A stretch of DNA of 64,000 bases from the NCBI GenBank assembly GCA_029747015.1, contig JAKOGI010001353.1, positions 1-64,000 of the forward strand, written 5' to 3'. Made by a program: the position numbers and the translations under genes. Below, in pieces: positions 1-12,290 of the stretch (within the stretch, counting starts at the first letter, position 1; each line of letters starts with the position of its first letter). This DNA is from Carnegiea gigantea. Taxonomy: Eukaryota; Streptophyta; Magnoliopsida; Caryophyllales; Cactaceae. The notes under the pieces were generated by a model that was not told the DNA's origin, ran no database searches, and saw only the letters and a list, made by a program, of their open reading frames with translations.

Positions 1-1545
1 AAGAATGGTCCTCCCTCAAACACCTCCACTCAAAAATTTAGGAAAGCAAAATATCACAATCCATGACTATAGATTACAGCGTTTTTAGAACTGTAGTTAT
101 CAACTCCAATATAAACTTCTTGTGAGCCTCATTAGTTTTAAAGCTCGAGTTGAATTGAACTAGTTCGATATCTCAAAAAAAATAATTTGATGTGTACGTC
201 CCTTCCCTTTACAAACACACTGGATCAATTCCAACATGAGAGCCCAAGCAGTGAGGAACCCCTCCCCCCCCCCCCCCCCCCAAAAAAAAATCCCACGACT
301 ATTGATTACATAATTATAATAGTGAAGGGAAAAGGCCATATCTTGTCTTTATAATAATCTCATATCTAAAACTAAAAGTAAAATCAAAATGTATGCAGAT
401 AATATTTACTTTTTAACATGAAGGATTTATTGTAACACACAAATGAGGAAAATTAATAATTGGAAATATGCAATTAGATAAAGCATTTTAAATGAAGCAT
501 TTTTCTCAAACTCATAACTAGTAATGTTAGTGGAACATTTAAGTATACATCTCCATGTAAAGATACATAAATCAAAGATTTAGTATGAGACATATTCCCA
601 TACTTCCCCAACTACAATAAACAAAGGATAAGCCAAATGTCCTCTAAAAGAAAAACCACATTAGTTAAATCAAATGTACCCTAAATCCCTATGGAGGTCA
701 AAGTTTAAGGAGATCATGTAAACCTTGATAAAAAAAAATTATATTAATTATTTCTATATAGCATTAAATTGTTGTTTACAACTACTAATATTTCTTTACA
801 AATCTCTATATCTACCTGTAAACTGTCGTAATTTAAAGCTAAATCTTACATCTAAATTTTACAGTTGCAGAAGAACAAGGCCCAATTGAAGGATTTGGTT
901 CCACGAAAGATACCAGGGGCCATGAAAAATGACTACAAGGTAAGCAGGCAGGCAACGTGAGCTACAATGAACGTGCACCGCTTTAATATTAATTATTATG
1001 TGGTCTTGGGTTTTGGTAATTATGCCAAGTAACATGGTGGAGTGAGAGAGTAGGGTCAATCAAACAATGATGAAACAAACTTTCACTCCTTATATTGGTT
1101 CGTAAATCTGTCAGTCATTACACTATAGCTACATGGTGACATTATTGATGAGCATTCGTCCAGGCCACTCAAGATATTATTGTTTATAGGTTTTTATTAT
1201 TTAGATTTTTGTGTTTTTTGAGTTATATGATCGTCAATCGTGAAGCTATTCTATACGTCTATGGAATTGATTTTACATTATTGAACATGATGGGTCCCCA
1301 TCACATCTTGACAAATTGCCATTGAAAAATACTCTCCATCCTAGGGTTCCTTAAAAGGAGGAGAGATGAAATCTATTCTTCGATTGTTTCTTCTATTCAC
1401 GTACATATATTTAGGTCTGTTGCATTGAACTATATAATAGCTTCATAGCTGTATATCTCGATAGTTTGACAAGACAAGGTTATAGAGAACCCAAGTAGAT
1501 GCAAGGACATGTACGAGGCTTGGCTTTGGTGGCACATATCTTTAA
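1..1545. other. Unassigned AT-rich sequence
   Basis: No coding region, RNA gene or bounded element could be recognised on either strand. The one notable item is a homopolymer junction at 264-290, a run of 18 C followed directly by 9 A. Confidence 0.5.
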
Positions 1546-1924
1546 GGCTTTGTTTGATCATTAGAAAATTTGATGAAAAGAAAAGTTAAAGGAAAAAAAT
1601 GTGAAGGAAAAAAAGTTGGGAGAAAGCGAGTTTTTTTCTCTTATTTGGATTGAGAAAAAAATATAAGAATTTGGATGAGAAATTTGAATGTTGATGAACT
1701 AGTTGAATCATGTTGATGTTATCTAAGTAATGCGATGTTGGAATTTTCCTTAAACTTTCCTCACAATTTTATAACGAAAACTTTATCATTTATTTCTAAC
1801 AATTTTTTTGCCTAACTTTCCTCCCTTTTTTTTTGTGATTTTCTCTAAACCAAACACAAGAAAAAAAGTAACTTTTTCAAATTTTTTTTCTTTCCACTAA
1901 ATTTTTCAATGTCCAAACAGAGCC
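1546..1924. mobile_element. Tourist-like MITE
   Basis: The left end reads GGCTTTGTTTG and the right end, inverted, reads GGCTCTGTTTG. The inner parts continue as an imperfect inverted repeat (AAAATTTGATG and its counterpart). TAA flanks both sides (1543-1545 and 1925-1927), the three-base duplication typical of PIF/Harbinger elements. It has no coding capacity. A relative lies at 24480-24871. Confidence 0.7.
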
Positions 1925-2179
1925 TAAGGATCATTGGGTAATGATAAATTTCATATATAAACCAACCACTAGGATATATCATCCCTAAGTTTTTTTTTTT
2001 TTTTTAAACAAGAGTTAAAAAAAAATAACAACAACAATGTTAGATGTCATTTCTCGAAAGAGTACACCCAACTATATCATCAGCTAAAACTGTCCTAAGA
2101 GCTAATAAAAAACATAAATCAAATGAAAATGAAGAAGTAATGGAATGCCCAAATTTAGACAATCAATCTGTTGTCATGT

Positions 2180-2545
2180 TTAACTCTCTGAACACATGGT
2201 TGATGATAAGTTGAATGTCTTGATCCCTCCACATTTGAATATCCTCGATAATATTATGAATCTGCCAAGGGGTGTGAATCTTCCCTTCAAAACTTGGATG
2301 AAAATCTTGTTATTGTGTTCTACAATTAATTGATCGAAACCTACTTGAATAGCCAAAGATAACCCATCACGTAGTGCTCTAGCCTCTGCCACTAATATTG
2401 AAGTGTTGCCGTAATAAGCTGCTCCTTCCTTCAGTAATATGATAGTCTAATCCCGGACGATGAATTCTCCTACTACTAAGGAGTTGATGAGTGATCCATC
2501 AAAGTTGAGTTTAATGAACCCTAGATAGGGGGTGCCACCTCACAA
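2180..2545 (-). pseudogene. LINE-1 RNase H-like domain (RVT_3 type), broken
   Basis: The minus strand encodes a start of the KLNFDGS kind near 2500, then VAEARALRDGLSLAI and a degenerate VEHNNK (normally EgDs/EgDn). These are the landmarks of the plant LINE RNase H that removes template RNA after reverse transcription. A stop splits the first third from the rest. It lies at the 3' end of the LINE ORF2, just before the poly(A) tail. Confidence 0.75.
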
Positions 2546-2622
2546 GATGAATTGAGGTGGAAGGGGAAGAAGAAGCCCCCTTGGTTTGCTATCAACTGAC
2601 ATACAAGTTCAAATTCTTCATT

Positions 2623-3110
2623 CTACGCTAGCTTTTTTTGCCCGATTAGGCAAGCTAGGGGATTGAAATTTTCATTCCTGATGATTGTTGCATTCTTAGA
2701 TTTCCAGACGCTCAACAATAGAAATGAAAACTTTTGCTTTAACTTTGGGCGATGAGAGGAGTGAATCTTACTTAAACATTGTGATAAGTCTTGGTATCCA
2801 ATAGGAGAAACGCTTAGTAGAAGCCAATTATGTTTGGCTGCAACGTCCCACACCTACTTGACTATTTCACAATATTTGAATAGGTATTCTGAAGATTCAC
2901 CATCACTAAGGCATATAAGACAAACTAGATCAATATTAAGCATCCTTTCTAAAAGGATGCTTCTTATTGGTAAAACTATGTGACACAATTGCCATAGGAA
3001 GATTAGAATTTTAGGCGTAGTATCAATTTTCCATATACATTTATAAGGCCATTTAGAAGTTCCATGGGACCGGATGCCATGAGCTACCCAAGTGGCTGAT
3101 TTTGTAGAGA
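2623..3110 (-). pseudogene. LINE-1 zf-RVT (zinc-binding) region, broken
   Basis: The minus strand encodes W-rich sequence of the family (CIWKIDTTPKILIFLWQLCH) followed by a cysteine cluster near 2910. This matches the zinc-binding domain between RT and RNase H in plant LINEs. A stop near 2858 and loss of spacing residues show decay. The 76-codon open stretch at 2853-2623 is the remnant between this domain and RNase H. Confidence 0.7.
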
Positions 3111-3871
3111 AATAACCGAGCTATTTAATCTCCAAAAAAGGAATCTTCTGTTTCATGAATGAGTATGGGTAAACCCTGAATTTTCTGAATAATAGGGTGG
3201 CTATTAGGGACTATCTTAAGATGTGAGATATCCTATTGCGATTGTTGTGTAATTTAGACTTTTGCATAGCGTTGGGGAAGGTTTTCTTTTTCTATTCTCA
3301 TTATGTCCACTAGATTCCTACTTTATATCCAATTACCAAACCAAAAAGAGATCTGATCTACTTTTCCTATTTTCTGAATAATTCCTCTCTTGAGGGGATC
3401 TCTACTTTTCAAATTATTTTTTCATATTAACGAATCAATGTTCTTCCGTTTGTAGCTAAAAAGGTCTAAATTGAATAAATACTTTTCCCTCACATATTGT
3501 AACCATAGGATTGGTGCAACTCTAAGAACTTTTCAAGCCAACTTACATTGAAAGCTTTGTTGATGGCATTTGCTTTGAATAATCCCAACCCACTCTCCAT
3601 CTGGGCAAACAAATCTTATCCTAAGCAATAAGTGGTTAACCCTTCTCTGTGTTTGATTTTTTTCAAAAGAAGTCTCTATTACATTTATCTAAATATTTGC
3701 TTGTGCTTTGAGGTAATTCAAAACATTGCATTGTATGTGCTGATAGTGATTCTAGGTGAGATTGTATCAAAGTTGGTTTGCCAGCTTTAGATAAGCAGTT
3801 GGTTTTCCAAGCCTCTAGCCTTGCAGCTGCTTTCTTAATGATTTCTTAAAAGGTTGAACTTGAGGCCGTCA

Positions 3872-4960
3872 CTAGAAAATAGAGTAACCCAGGTATTTAC
3901 ATAGGGACTCCCTCTGAGGAATGTTAGCGATAGCAGGTACTAAATGTTTTTGGGCGGGAGAAGCATTACAACAAAATGTCAAAACAGACTTCTTGTAATA
4001 AATTAGCTTCCATGAGCTTGAGCAAAAAAGTATAAGGTACACTTTTAAGATTATTATAGCTATTTGAATTAGCTTTGCAAAAAAAAGGACATAAGCATCT
4101 TCAAATAAAAGACGTAGGACTTTTAATGTCCTTGGACTTATCTTAACTCCCATACCCGAGTTTGGAGTATTAGCTTCTGTGTAGAGCATATGATTAAGAT
4201 TAAGAGCTTCCATACATAGTATAAAGGTATAGGGGGAGAGTGGATCTCCTTGTCTAATTCCTCTAGTTGAGGTAAACAGACCCTGAGGTTCATCATTTAC
4301 AATTATTGCGTATGATACTGAAGAGATGCATTCCTTAATCCAAAAGTTCCAAGTTGGGTGGAACCCCATTTCTTAGAGCCATTTAAAAATAAAATCTCAT
4401 TAAATTCTATCATACGTTTTTTCCATACCCAATGTGATTGCTATCCAAGCGGACTTGGTTTTTAGATTTTTAAACTTATGTCTAATTTCATATCTTAGCA
4501 GAATATTGTCATGTAATGAACTCCTTGGAAAAAAGACACTTGGAATGGGGAGATTAGCTTATTGAGAAGTAGCCTTAACCTATTAACCAAGATCTTAGAA
4601 ATGATTTTATAAATTTTCAAGCACAAGTTGATGGTCTATCATGACTAGTCTATGAGGGATTGGTCATCTTTGAGATAAGGCAATGAAAGTATGATTAATT
4701 TCCTTTAGGAATTATTCATTCATGAAAAATTCAAGAATACAGTTAAAAGGATCCTTTTTGACCGTATGCCAATGGTTCTTAAAAAAACTTGCTCCAAATC
4801 CATCAGGTTCGCGAGTTTTATTAGAATCTATATTGAAAAGTGTATTCTTAACCTCTTCCAAGTTTGGAAGCTTAGTGACTTCTATGTTGTCAATGTATGA
4901 GAGTAGCTTAGGTAGCCCAAACTTAGGGATTGTTCTAATCATGTTGTATGCGGATTAGAA
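3872..4960 (-). pseudogene. LINE-1 reverse transcriptase, inactive
   Basis: Motif B survives as RGIRQGDPLSPYTFILCMEA near 4260. Motif A near 4408-4443 reads LGMEKTYDR, so its catalytic Asp is replaced by Gly. The FADD motif C has become FEDAYVLFF near 4080-4110. The upstream fingers region (KTREPDGFGASFFKNHWH) is in a separate open segment at 4942-4712. Frameshifts separate the segments. The enzyme would have primed cDNA synthesis at nicked chromosomal DNA; with both catalytic Asp sites altered it cannot do so. Confidence 0.85.
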
Positions 4961-5039
4961 GTGCTGTGTATAGTCTAAAAGTAATTTGTTTGCAATCATT
5001 TTATGATCATCAATCCAGACACCGCAGCAATCTTAAAGT

Positions 5040-5400
5040 TTCATAACTAATTTTCTCTTTCTTCTTGAATTTCCTCTAGTTTGAAAGAATTTTGAGTTCC
5101 TATCACTATTCACTAGCCATTCCTTTCGAGTCATCTTCCCCATATATTTTTGGTTAAACAACACCAATTTCTCCATTCATTTTAGTAAACAGTGCATCCA
5201 CGAATTAAAGCTATGGCTATTAGGATTAGCTATTAACCTTTCTTCCACATAGTCAATTTCATGATCATGTTTGGTAAGTCTATAATGGAAGCTTCCAAAG
5301 TTCTTTTTCAACCAGTCTATGGCATTTTACTTAATTGCTTTCAATTTTCTTATGATTATAAACATGTGTGTCCCTTTCTGGCTATCTCTCTGGTTCCTTG
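5040..5400 (-). pseudogene. LINE-1 linker between endonuclease and RT
   Basis: Residues of the form LVLFNQKYMGKMTRKEWLV followed by NSDRNSKFFQ match the conserved LINE segment that usually reads with WL..GDrNtkfFH. This places the segment between EN and RT. It is interrupted by stops. Confidence 0.65.
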
Positions 5401-5739
5401 AAACTACATCATTAGCAGTTTGATATTTACACCAAAACTTCTAACAGCAAAATGGAAATCCCTTAGGCCCTGCATGTTGAATTTGGGTCAAAACAATAAT
5501 AGGACAGTATCTAAACATGTAAAACTACCATGTAATTCATAGGCATCAAAATAGAGACTAGCCCAATGATTTCTAACACTAGTTCTATCAAGCCTTTCGT
5601 ATATAAGGTGTATGCACTCTTTTTTTTTTTCCAGGTAAATAAATTGCATGTTACTTGAAGGATTTGTGCATTAGCTGTCATGAGGAAGCTATTTAAACAT
5701 TAAAACCTATTAGTGTTTAGGGTAGGACTTCCTTATTTT

Positions 5740-6237
5740 TTCATTAGGGGAAGATATTTCATTAAAGTCTCCCATTATACACAATGGGATGCTCCCAGAA
5801 TTCATTTTTGTCTCTATTTTGTGCTGGTGCATAAATTCCTGATATGACAGAGTTCTCAGCATTTTCTATATCATGTACCATCATGTGGATTGTCCTTTGT
5901 TCTTTAATTTTAGTCAGATTGATGCATGTATATTCCCATTATTCCATAACACCGCTGTCCCCCTTGAGTGGTTAATCGGAGAGACAAAGTCATAATGTTC
6001 AAATTCCATTTGAGGGAGACTTCTACAAATTTTAGTTTTGCTACCCAAAGTTTCTAATAGAAAGATCAAATCAGGTTTATAAGTCCTAGCCAAAATTGAA
6101 CTTCTCGTAACACTTGTGTTTTTTTTTTCACATCTTGAGTATTCCAGCAGATAACTTTCATTTAAAAAGCTTGGGTTATAGAATCCCCCTTGAAAAGGGG
6201 ATAATTCTTCTGTAATTTTTGTGGCAATTTCTATCAA
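5740..6237 (-). pseudogene. LINE-1 AP-type endonuclease, broken
   Basis: The open segment 6237-5914 contains YKPDLIFLLET, the metal-binding Glu motif of EEP endonucleases, then GTAVLWNN. Further along, near 5740-5800, the minus strand gives LCIMGDFNEI, the catalytic GDFNE motif. The domain nicks target DNA to start insertion. Frameshifts lie between the two parts. The usual N-terminal WNCRG is not visible. Confidence 0.75.
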
Positions 6238-6240
6238 GAA

Positions 6241-7987
6241 CTTTCAATGGAGATGTCACAAAAATCCAAAGAGGTAGTCACAAATTCTAGTAAAAGACCA
6301 CAAACTTGGAGGTTTCACAAATTAGGCCTGAAAGCTTTCTGTAAAATAGCATTGGTAAGAGAGGTTGAAATGAACTAAACCAACCCATTCTCATGCCATA
6401 AGCAAGTAAACGTACTGAAAACATGAACAAAGATCACTATAAGAGCATGGTTGCTTGCCTCTTGGCCATCAAACATCATTGTGTTCTCACGAATATTGTC
6501 TGGGTACTTAAGAAAATTAGTGAGACAACATATAGGTAAGGAAATATCACTTTGTTAATGCTTGACATCAAGATGTAAACGAAGCAATAAAAACACAAAA
6601 ATTTATCTAGGCTAAAGGTAGTCTGAATAAAGGCCTTAGAAATATAAGAGAGATCAATCTCATCATGCATTTCTCTCACCATAATAACTTAAATAGCAGA
6701 GACCAAAGTCATGTTACTAGGAAAGCATTCATAGAGTGATACCATTCATTTAACGATAAGAGAGATGATCTTGCAACTGGATGTGTAAATCTCAATCTCT
6801 CTCACAATGCAAGAAAAGGAGATTACCATATCACACCAAGCATAAGGCCAAAATGGAAGCCATTGATGTTCAAGTGAACCTAGGGACTGGGGAGAAAGCA
6901 AGCAAGACAAACCCACGTGCAGACAAGGAGCCCACTAACTATTAAAAAAAAAAAAAAAGTAGAGCAACACACATAACACATAAACTATTACAAGACTTAA
7001 ATTAAGAACAATAACCAAATTGATGGTGCCTTTAGTGTCATCAATCCTCCTGCAGACAAACGAAATGCTTATAGGTTCAAATAGATTAATACCAACTAGC
7101 GAACTCTTGAGAAAAATAATACAATGGGCTTTATGGGACTTTTGAATCACATTACAAAGAATGGACGCTAAATTAATAATCTCTAGAGCAATAAATTGGC
7201 CAAAAAAAAAAGCCGCATCGAATTATCAAAAATGAGCAATTTAATGCCCATGATATGGAGGAGCGTAGTGGAGGTATAATAGTCACTAGGAACCATAGAA
7301 TAATGATCCAAAAGGTCATCTTGAGCAATATTAATCTAGGCATGGTGAAACCCATTGCAAAATACGCTAAAAATATCACACACATTCATTGTGAAAAATA
7401 TGCTATGTGTGTGGGACAAAGAGGCATCCCAATAGGACAAGGATGGATTACACGAATCGAAATCAGCAAAAAGGGGGGTCATGAAGTCTGATATATTTAT
7501 AGCTATTTGATAATTCATGCCCATGGAATTTCGAGAAATCATAATCAGGATAAAGCGTACATAGCCCAACCATGAAAACAATGAACCACTAGTGGCAATA
7601 ATCACATATCTTAACCCGGAGAACCCAAGATCCAAAGATCAAGATCATATAACTTCAAAGCCAAGCCAAATAAAATTCGAATGGCAGTCAGGGGGCGAGT
7701 TCCAGTTAGGCCAAACAAATTCACCAATTTTCCAACAAGTGGCACCAAAACCATAAGCAAAATTATCACAACAATGTACAACACTCTCACCTATGGAACT
7801 CACAAGCATTAAATATCTAATAGATCTCAAATGGTCTAAATACAAGCCAAATGCTAAATCCCAAATGCACTGAAGGAGATAAACATGTATGTTCGAACAG
7901 AACAGTTCAATAAAATTGGACATCAACTTGAAGGGCAAGGTGGGAATGTAGGGAGCGAAAGGAGAAACAAAAAGGAAGAAAGCATAC
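6241..7987 (-). other. Probable LINE-1 5' leader, first part
   Basis: No protein domain is recognised here. Several short minus-strand open frames (for example 8010-7645 and 7635-7336) show no family motif. The minus-strand sense is T-rich with intron-like stretches. Its place upstream of the LINE-1 endonuclease, and the Copia-1 target duplication that joins it to 18802 onward, suggest it is leader or ORF1-decay sequence of the same LINE. This is inference. Confidence 0.35.
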
Positions 7988-8344
7988 TGTTGACCAAGTG
8001 TAATGGCCACATTGATAACTCATGGTAAGTGTGCAGGTATGGAATGATTAATTATCTATTAATCATTCCTATTTACTCCTCATAGCAAGTCACAAGCTTT
8101 CTGTTGCTATTTTAAGGTGGTCAGGTCAGGGGTTGAAATACATAACTAGTAAGCAAAGCTCCGTAATCCACTCTCTGTTCGCTCTCACGATTAATCCTAA
8201 CATCACATGGGATTTGGATCTGGAGACGTGGATTCAATGGTGACTTTAGTAGCCACCGATTGATTATTCATGTTGATTCGTGGATGACTCCCGAACAATG
8301 AGATTCCACGCTTCTGCACTACGGTATGGCCTAATCTACTAACA
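7988..8344 (+). repeat. Copia-1 5' LTR
   Basis: It starts TGTTGACCAAG and ends CTACTAACA, with an inverted TGTT/AACA terminus. It aligns along its length with 18439-18796. It would hold the element's promoter, but no strong TATA box is seen. Confidence 0.9.
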
Positions 8345-8345
8345 A

Positions 8346-8360
8346 TGGTATCACAGCTGG
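8346..8360 (+). promoter_or_regulatory. Copia-1 primer binding site
   Basis: TGGTATCACAGC begins two bases after the LTR end and differs by one base from TGGTATCAGAGC, the initiator-methionine tRNA primer site common in plant Copia elements. Confidence 0.8.
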
Positions 8361-10550
8361 TCCTAATTGATTTGTTTATGATCAATTATTTAGTTTCTGT
8401 AGTTATGCAATTGAATTATGTCTAATTAACCCATGAATGAAGTTTTTTTATGTGATTGTGTGTACCAATCTAGCATAATATGCGATTTGTAAGCATAACT
8501 TGATTGTTATCATGATTCATCATTTAAGTGCACTAGCAAGATGCTGTTATGCTTTTTATTCATAAAAAGATTTTTCTTTGCTATCTAAAGTACTTATGAC
8601 CCGAAAACCCTAAGAACCTGAAAACCCATACCTTGACACAAATCCTAACCCTGATATGACTCTTTGCCTTAGTGGCAGACCTTGCCTTCACCCATAAAAA
8701 CCCCACTATTGGTGGCAGCAGCTAGGCCTTGGTGGCCCACCAAACTAGCTGCTTAGCCCCCTCAATAATTAAGATACACATAAAATTTAAAAAAAACAGA
8801 ATTTTGAAGAAAGAGGTGAAAACGAGAGCAACCTTGACGTACCCATCAGAACCGCCTTAGAGGGGTAGTATGTGTGAGTCATGTGCCACCGACAAAGTTT
8901 TCTTTTATTGCCTTCTTCTTCTACCGCCACCTCCACATATTGATTTGCTTAAAACCGCCAAAGAAACCACGAAAGATCACACGCATCTACATAGGATGCA
9001 CATTGGGCATGTTGACGTTGGATTTCGGCTCTTTGGTGGCTGACCTACAACTTGGTGGTGTCGATTTAGCGAGATCTGAGGTTGTAGGCATTCAGTTGGA
9101 GGCGAAGGGTGGTGGTTGTATCATGTGGGTGTTGTTTTGGGGTGGGGGTTTGGTGGCTAGAGGGTTAATGACACTGATATTTTCTTAGTGGCAGCCCCGA
9201 ATGGGTCGGACTGCTAGCAAAGCGGTAAAAGAACTGAAGCTGGCTAGTTGGTGGGTGAGTGATAATGACAAGGATAATGAATGCAAGGAGCTCCTAGCTC
9301 TAATGTTCTCAAGTCTGGCTGACAGGCAAAAGAGAAGAGAAAGAGATGTTAGGGTTTTTGGGTTGGGAAACAAAGTGTATAATAGGGTTGGGGTGCCTTT
9401 TTTTAAGATCGAGACCTTCTTGTTCTTGTCATTTTGTTGCTGTTGCTTCATGTGACAATGAGACTATTGTTTTTCATGCTCATTGTTTTGTATTGTCGAT
9501 TTGTTTTATAACTTTAAATGAGATTTACATAAAGTCATATGCACGGGTAGCTTATATGAATGTGTTCCATGGCATTACTTGGATATGTATAGTGAATAAT
9601 TATACTTGACTTTGTTTCATGTTTTGAATTACATTGAAAAGTTTTACTTGAATTCGTTTCATTTCCTTTACGTTTGTAATATGATATGGATGTGTTCTAT
9701 ATAATTCCTTATGATTAATATTTGAATAAGTTTCATGTTACAAATTATATTGTATAAACATATTTTACACAATATTATATTACGTGAATATGTTTCATGT
9801 TACTAATATTAACATGTTTTACAAGTTACGTTACATGAATTGTTGTTAATTTGCTTATTGGCTTTGGCACTTTTCCCTTGCCCAAGTTAATGAGCATGAA
9901 TTTGTTTCATGTTTCCTACTAATTATGTAATTTACAATATTTTATTAACTCGTTTCATAAAATTTAAATTTGTAATATTATGAATATGTTTTATAATTTG
10001 CGAGCGACAATTGAATATGTTTCATGTTTACTATGATTATATAAATGTCTTTTATATAACACTCTTTAGGCTTTTTTGAACTTCTTTGGTAACATGTTAT
10101 GTTCGAATATATTTTACAATATTGTTTCATTTTATTATATAAATATGTTTTATGTAATAATATGATTTTTATGCTTGATATGTTAATAAATAGAGTTTTA
10201 AATGTTAGATTTTTAATTATATAAATTCATTTTATATAATATAACTTCATATAAATTTGTTTTACATGAATAAACCGAGTATCTTTGTGGTATTTCTAAA
10301 TGTGTTAATTAGTTTAACAATTGAGTACTCCATAAGTTTTTTTATGAAAAAATGTGGTAATTAAGTTATAGATATTTCTAATTCATGCTTGATGTGATGA
10401 TAATGAGTTTAGCGAAATTTTCGATCATACAATATGAATGATAGAATTTATAATTTAATATTTAGAAATGTGTTTTTTGTCCATCTTTTAAATATATACT
10501 TCTAGATATGGCAATTAAAGTATGATTGGTTATTTGCTTACCAATAAAAA
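8361..10550 (+). other. Copia-1 long leader with degenerate motif array
   Basis: About 2.2 kb separates the primer site from the first gag-like residues, long for a Copia leader. The short open frames here, including 9201-9455, show no domain. From about 9609 to 10275 a loose motif close to GAATATGTTTCATGTT recurs about 12 times (listed separately). Confidence 0.5.
9609..10275 (+). repeat. Dispersed short-motif array
   Basis: Variants of GAATATGTTTCATGTTAC occur near 9611, 9645, 9723, 9785, 9898, 9947, 9982, 10011, 10112, 10141, 10223 and 10252. Spacing is irregular (30 to 110 bases), so this is not a simple tandem repeat. Later copies drift to TTTTAT and TTTTAC. The function is unknown. Confidence 0.6.
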
Positions 10551-10559
10551 GAGGGATAG

Positions 10560-10990
10560 CACTAATTATGATACATAGAGTTAGAAGATTTAGTTTCTTC
10601 TGAACGAGCATTAAGTGCTAGAACACTTGATAGTTTCTAGGCCTCTTAAAATGGCAAAGATGTAACTACTAGTGAGCAGTATCAAGAGAGAGCCTAAAGG
10701 TATACTGAAAATGGTCTGAGAAGGATCAATCAACGTGCTATGGTATATTGTATTACATGCATGACGATCTGTTAGGGGAATTTGAAAGTTATCCCACTGC
10801 TGAGTACATGTGGGATTAGCTTAGAATCAGGTTTGACTAGATTGATTTCCCCTTGAAGCTCCAGACCTAAGGGTGGTATTACCAAAAGGAAAAGGCTAAG
10901 GGCAATAAAGAGAAAAGTATAGTACGTGTGAAGTACTATAGATTATGGAAATAAGGAATGCTACACTCGGGATTGTCCTGATCCAATTAA
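10560..10990 (+). pseudogene. Copia-1 Gag remnant
   Basis: The plus strand encodes HDDLLGEFESYPTAEYMWD near 10757-10815, a Copia Gag (UBN2-type) segment. Near 10925-10985 is a decayed CCHC knuckle ending CYTRDCPDP. Stops interrupt it. Gag would have formed the cytoplasmic particle and bound RNA. Confidence 0.7.
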
Positions 10991-11421
10991 GGTACCATCT
11001 TTCACAGCTACACCTGCATAATATATATGCTCCCAAGCATTTGTGCCAACTATGATCCCTAGTGGATTGTAGCGAGAGCAACCAAGCACATAGTTCAAGG
11101 CCAAGCCAATTTTGTAAAGTTTCAGCGCTATCGGGTGGGTTCACAAACTATCGTTTTGGGAAACAACAATGAAGAAGATGTCCTTAAAACAAGGACATAC
11201 TATCTCAAACTTCGTGACAAGGATACGTTGCTTCTTCACGATGCACCTAGGGTGTGACGTTCCCTTATGTCTTTCTTCTTCTTAGATTAGTTTTCTTTTC
11301 CAATTTTCGTCTATCAAATACAATGGTAATTTGTTTGGCCATATAACATTAAAAGGTGTTTTCGATATTTTGGACGAAATAAAACATCTTCCATCTTTGC
11401 CTCATTTTCGACTTTATTTTT

Positions 11422-11611
11422 AAGCATGCTCAACTTGACCATGAGGGCCAAGACAGAGTAACAAAGTAGCTAAAGATGGTATTTTAAGACCGACTCATTG
11501 AGGTTATGTTGCCTAAAAGCATGCTCAACTTGACCATGAGGGCCAAGATGGAGTAACAAAGTAGCTAAAAATGGTATTTTAAGACCGACTCATTGAGGTT
11601 ATGCTGCCTAT
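11422..11611 (+). repeat. 95-bp tandem duplication
   Basis: The segment starting AAGCATGCTCAACTTGACC at 11422 is repeated at 11517 with only about four differences. The copies are much closer to each other than the Copia-1 LTRs are, so the duplication happened after insertion. Confidence 0.85.
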
Positions 11612-11879
11612 GTTTGAGTCAAGTTTAGCTAGCAAAGCAACTATAAAGTCTTTGGGTAAGGCCTCAAGCGCATCGAGTCTCTTGGAGTCATTCACTCCGA
11701 CATCTGCAGACCCATGAATATGAAAGCATGTCATAGGAAAATTCATTCCATAACTCTTATATATGATTCATGATATAGCTATGTGTATCTTTTAACTCAC
11801 CGTTATCAGGTACTTGATGTGTTCAAATACTTTGTGGTGGAAGTGAAAACTTAATTGGAATGAAACGTTAAGGCTCTTT

Positions 11880-12290
11880 GTACTGTCGACATCATGAATA
11901 TATCCTGATATGTTCAAAGAATTTTGTGAGGAGAAAGGTATACAAAGATAGCTAGCGATTCCTTACACCCTGGAATAGAACAATGTTGCAGTACATAGGA
12001 ATCCTATATTGCTTGACATGGTCTAGTCAATGTTGGCACATGCTAACCTCCCAATTAGTTTTTGGAGGGATGTGCTACTTACGGCAGCCTATATCTTTAA
12101 CTGTGTGCCAAGCAAGAGTATATCTAACATACCATATCAGTTATGGTTAGGCAAAAATTCATCCTTGGACCACTTATGCACATGGGATTCAACTAGCTAT
12201 GGGCACAACTCAACCCACAAACATGTTGAATTTTGTCCAAGAGCTATTAGGATGGTGTTCATAAGATATCTCAGGCATTCCGAATGATAT
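11880..12290 (+). pseudogene. Copia-1 integrase remnant
   Basis: The open segment from 12030 reads MLAHANLPISFWRDVLLTAA followed by YIFNCVPSKSI, the usual stretch just after the catalytic Glu of Copia integrases. Upstream, FKEFCEEKGIQR and a degenerate PYTLE*NN show where the catalytic Glu region has decayed. Stops precede and follow it. Confidence 0.8.

Larger units (their letters stand above)
1990..6240 (-). mobile_element. LINE-1 (L1-type non-LTR retrotransposon), ORF2 part
   Basis: Read on the minus strand, the order is endonuclease, linker, reverse transcriptase, zf-RVT zinc region and RNase H, which is the plant L1 ORF2 layout. The element ends in a poly(A) tail, seen as 16 T at 1990-2005 on the plus strand. 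Many stops and frameshifts break the frame, so it is inactive. The 5' leader probably continues to about 7987 and, beyond the Copia-1 insertion, to about 19.5 kb; that extension is inference. No clear target duplication was found. Confidence 0.85.

Noticed and set aside
7336..8010. Pair of minus-strand open frames of 99 and 121 codons
   Set aside because: No recognisable motif. The second crosses the Copia-1 LTR border, so it cannot be an old gene.
9185..9609. Four overlapping open frames in the Copia-1 leader
   Set aside because: None has a Gag or other domain, and they overlap on both strands.
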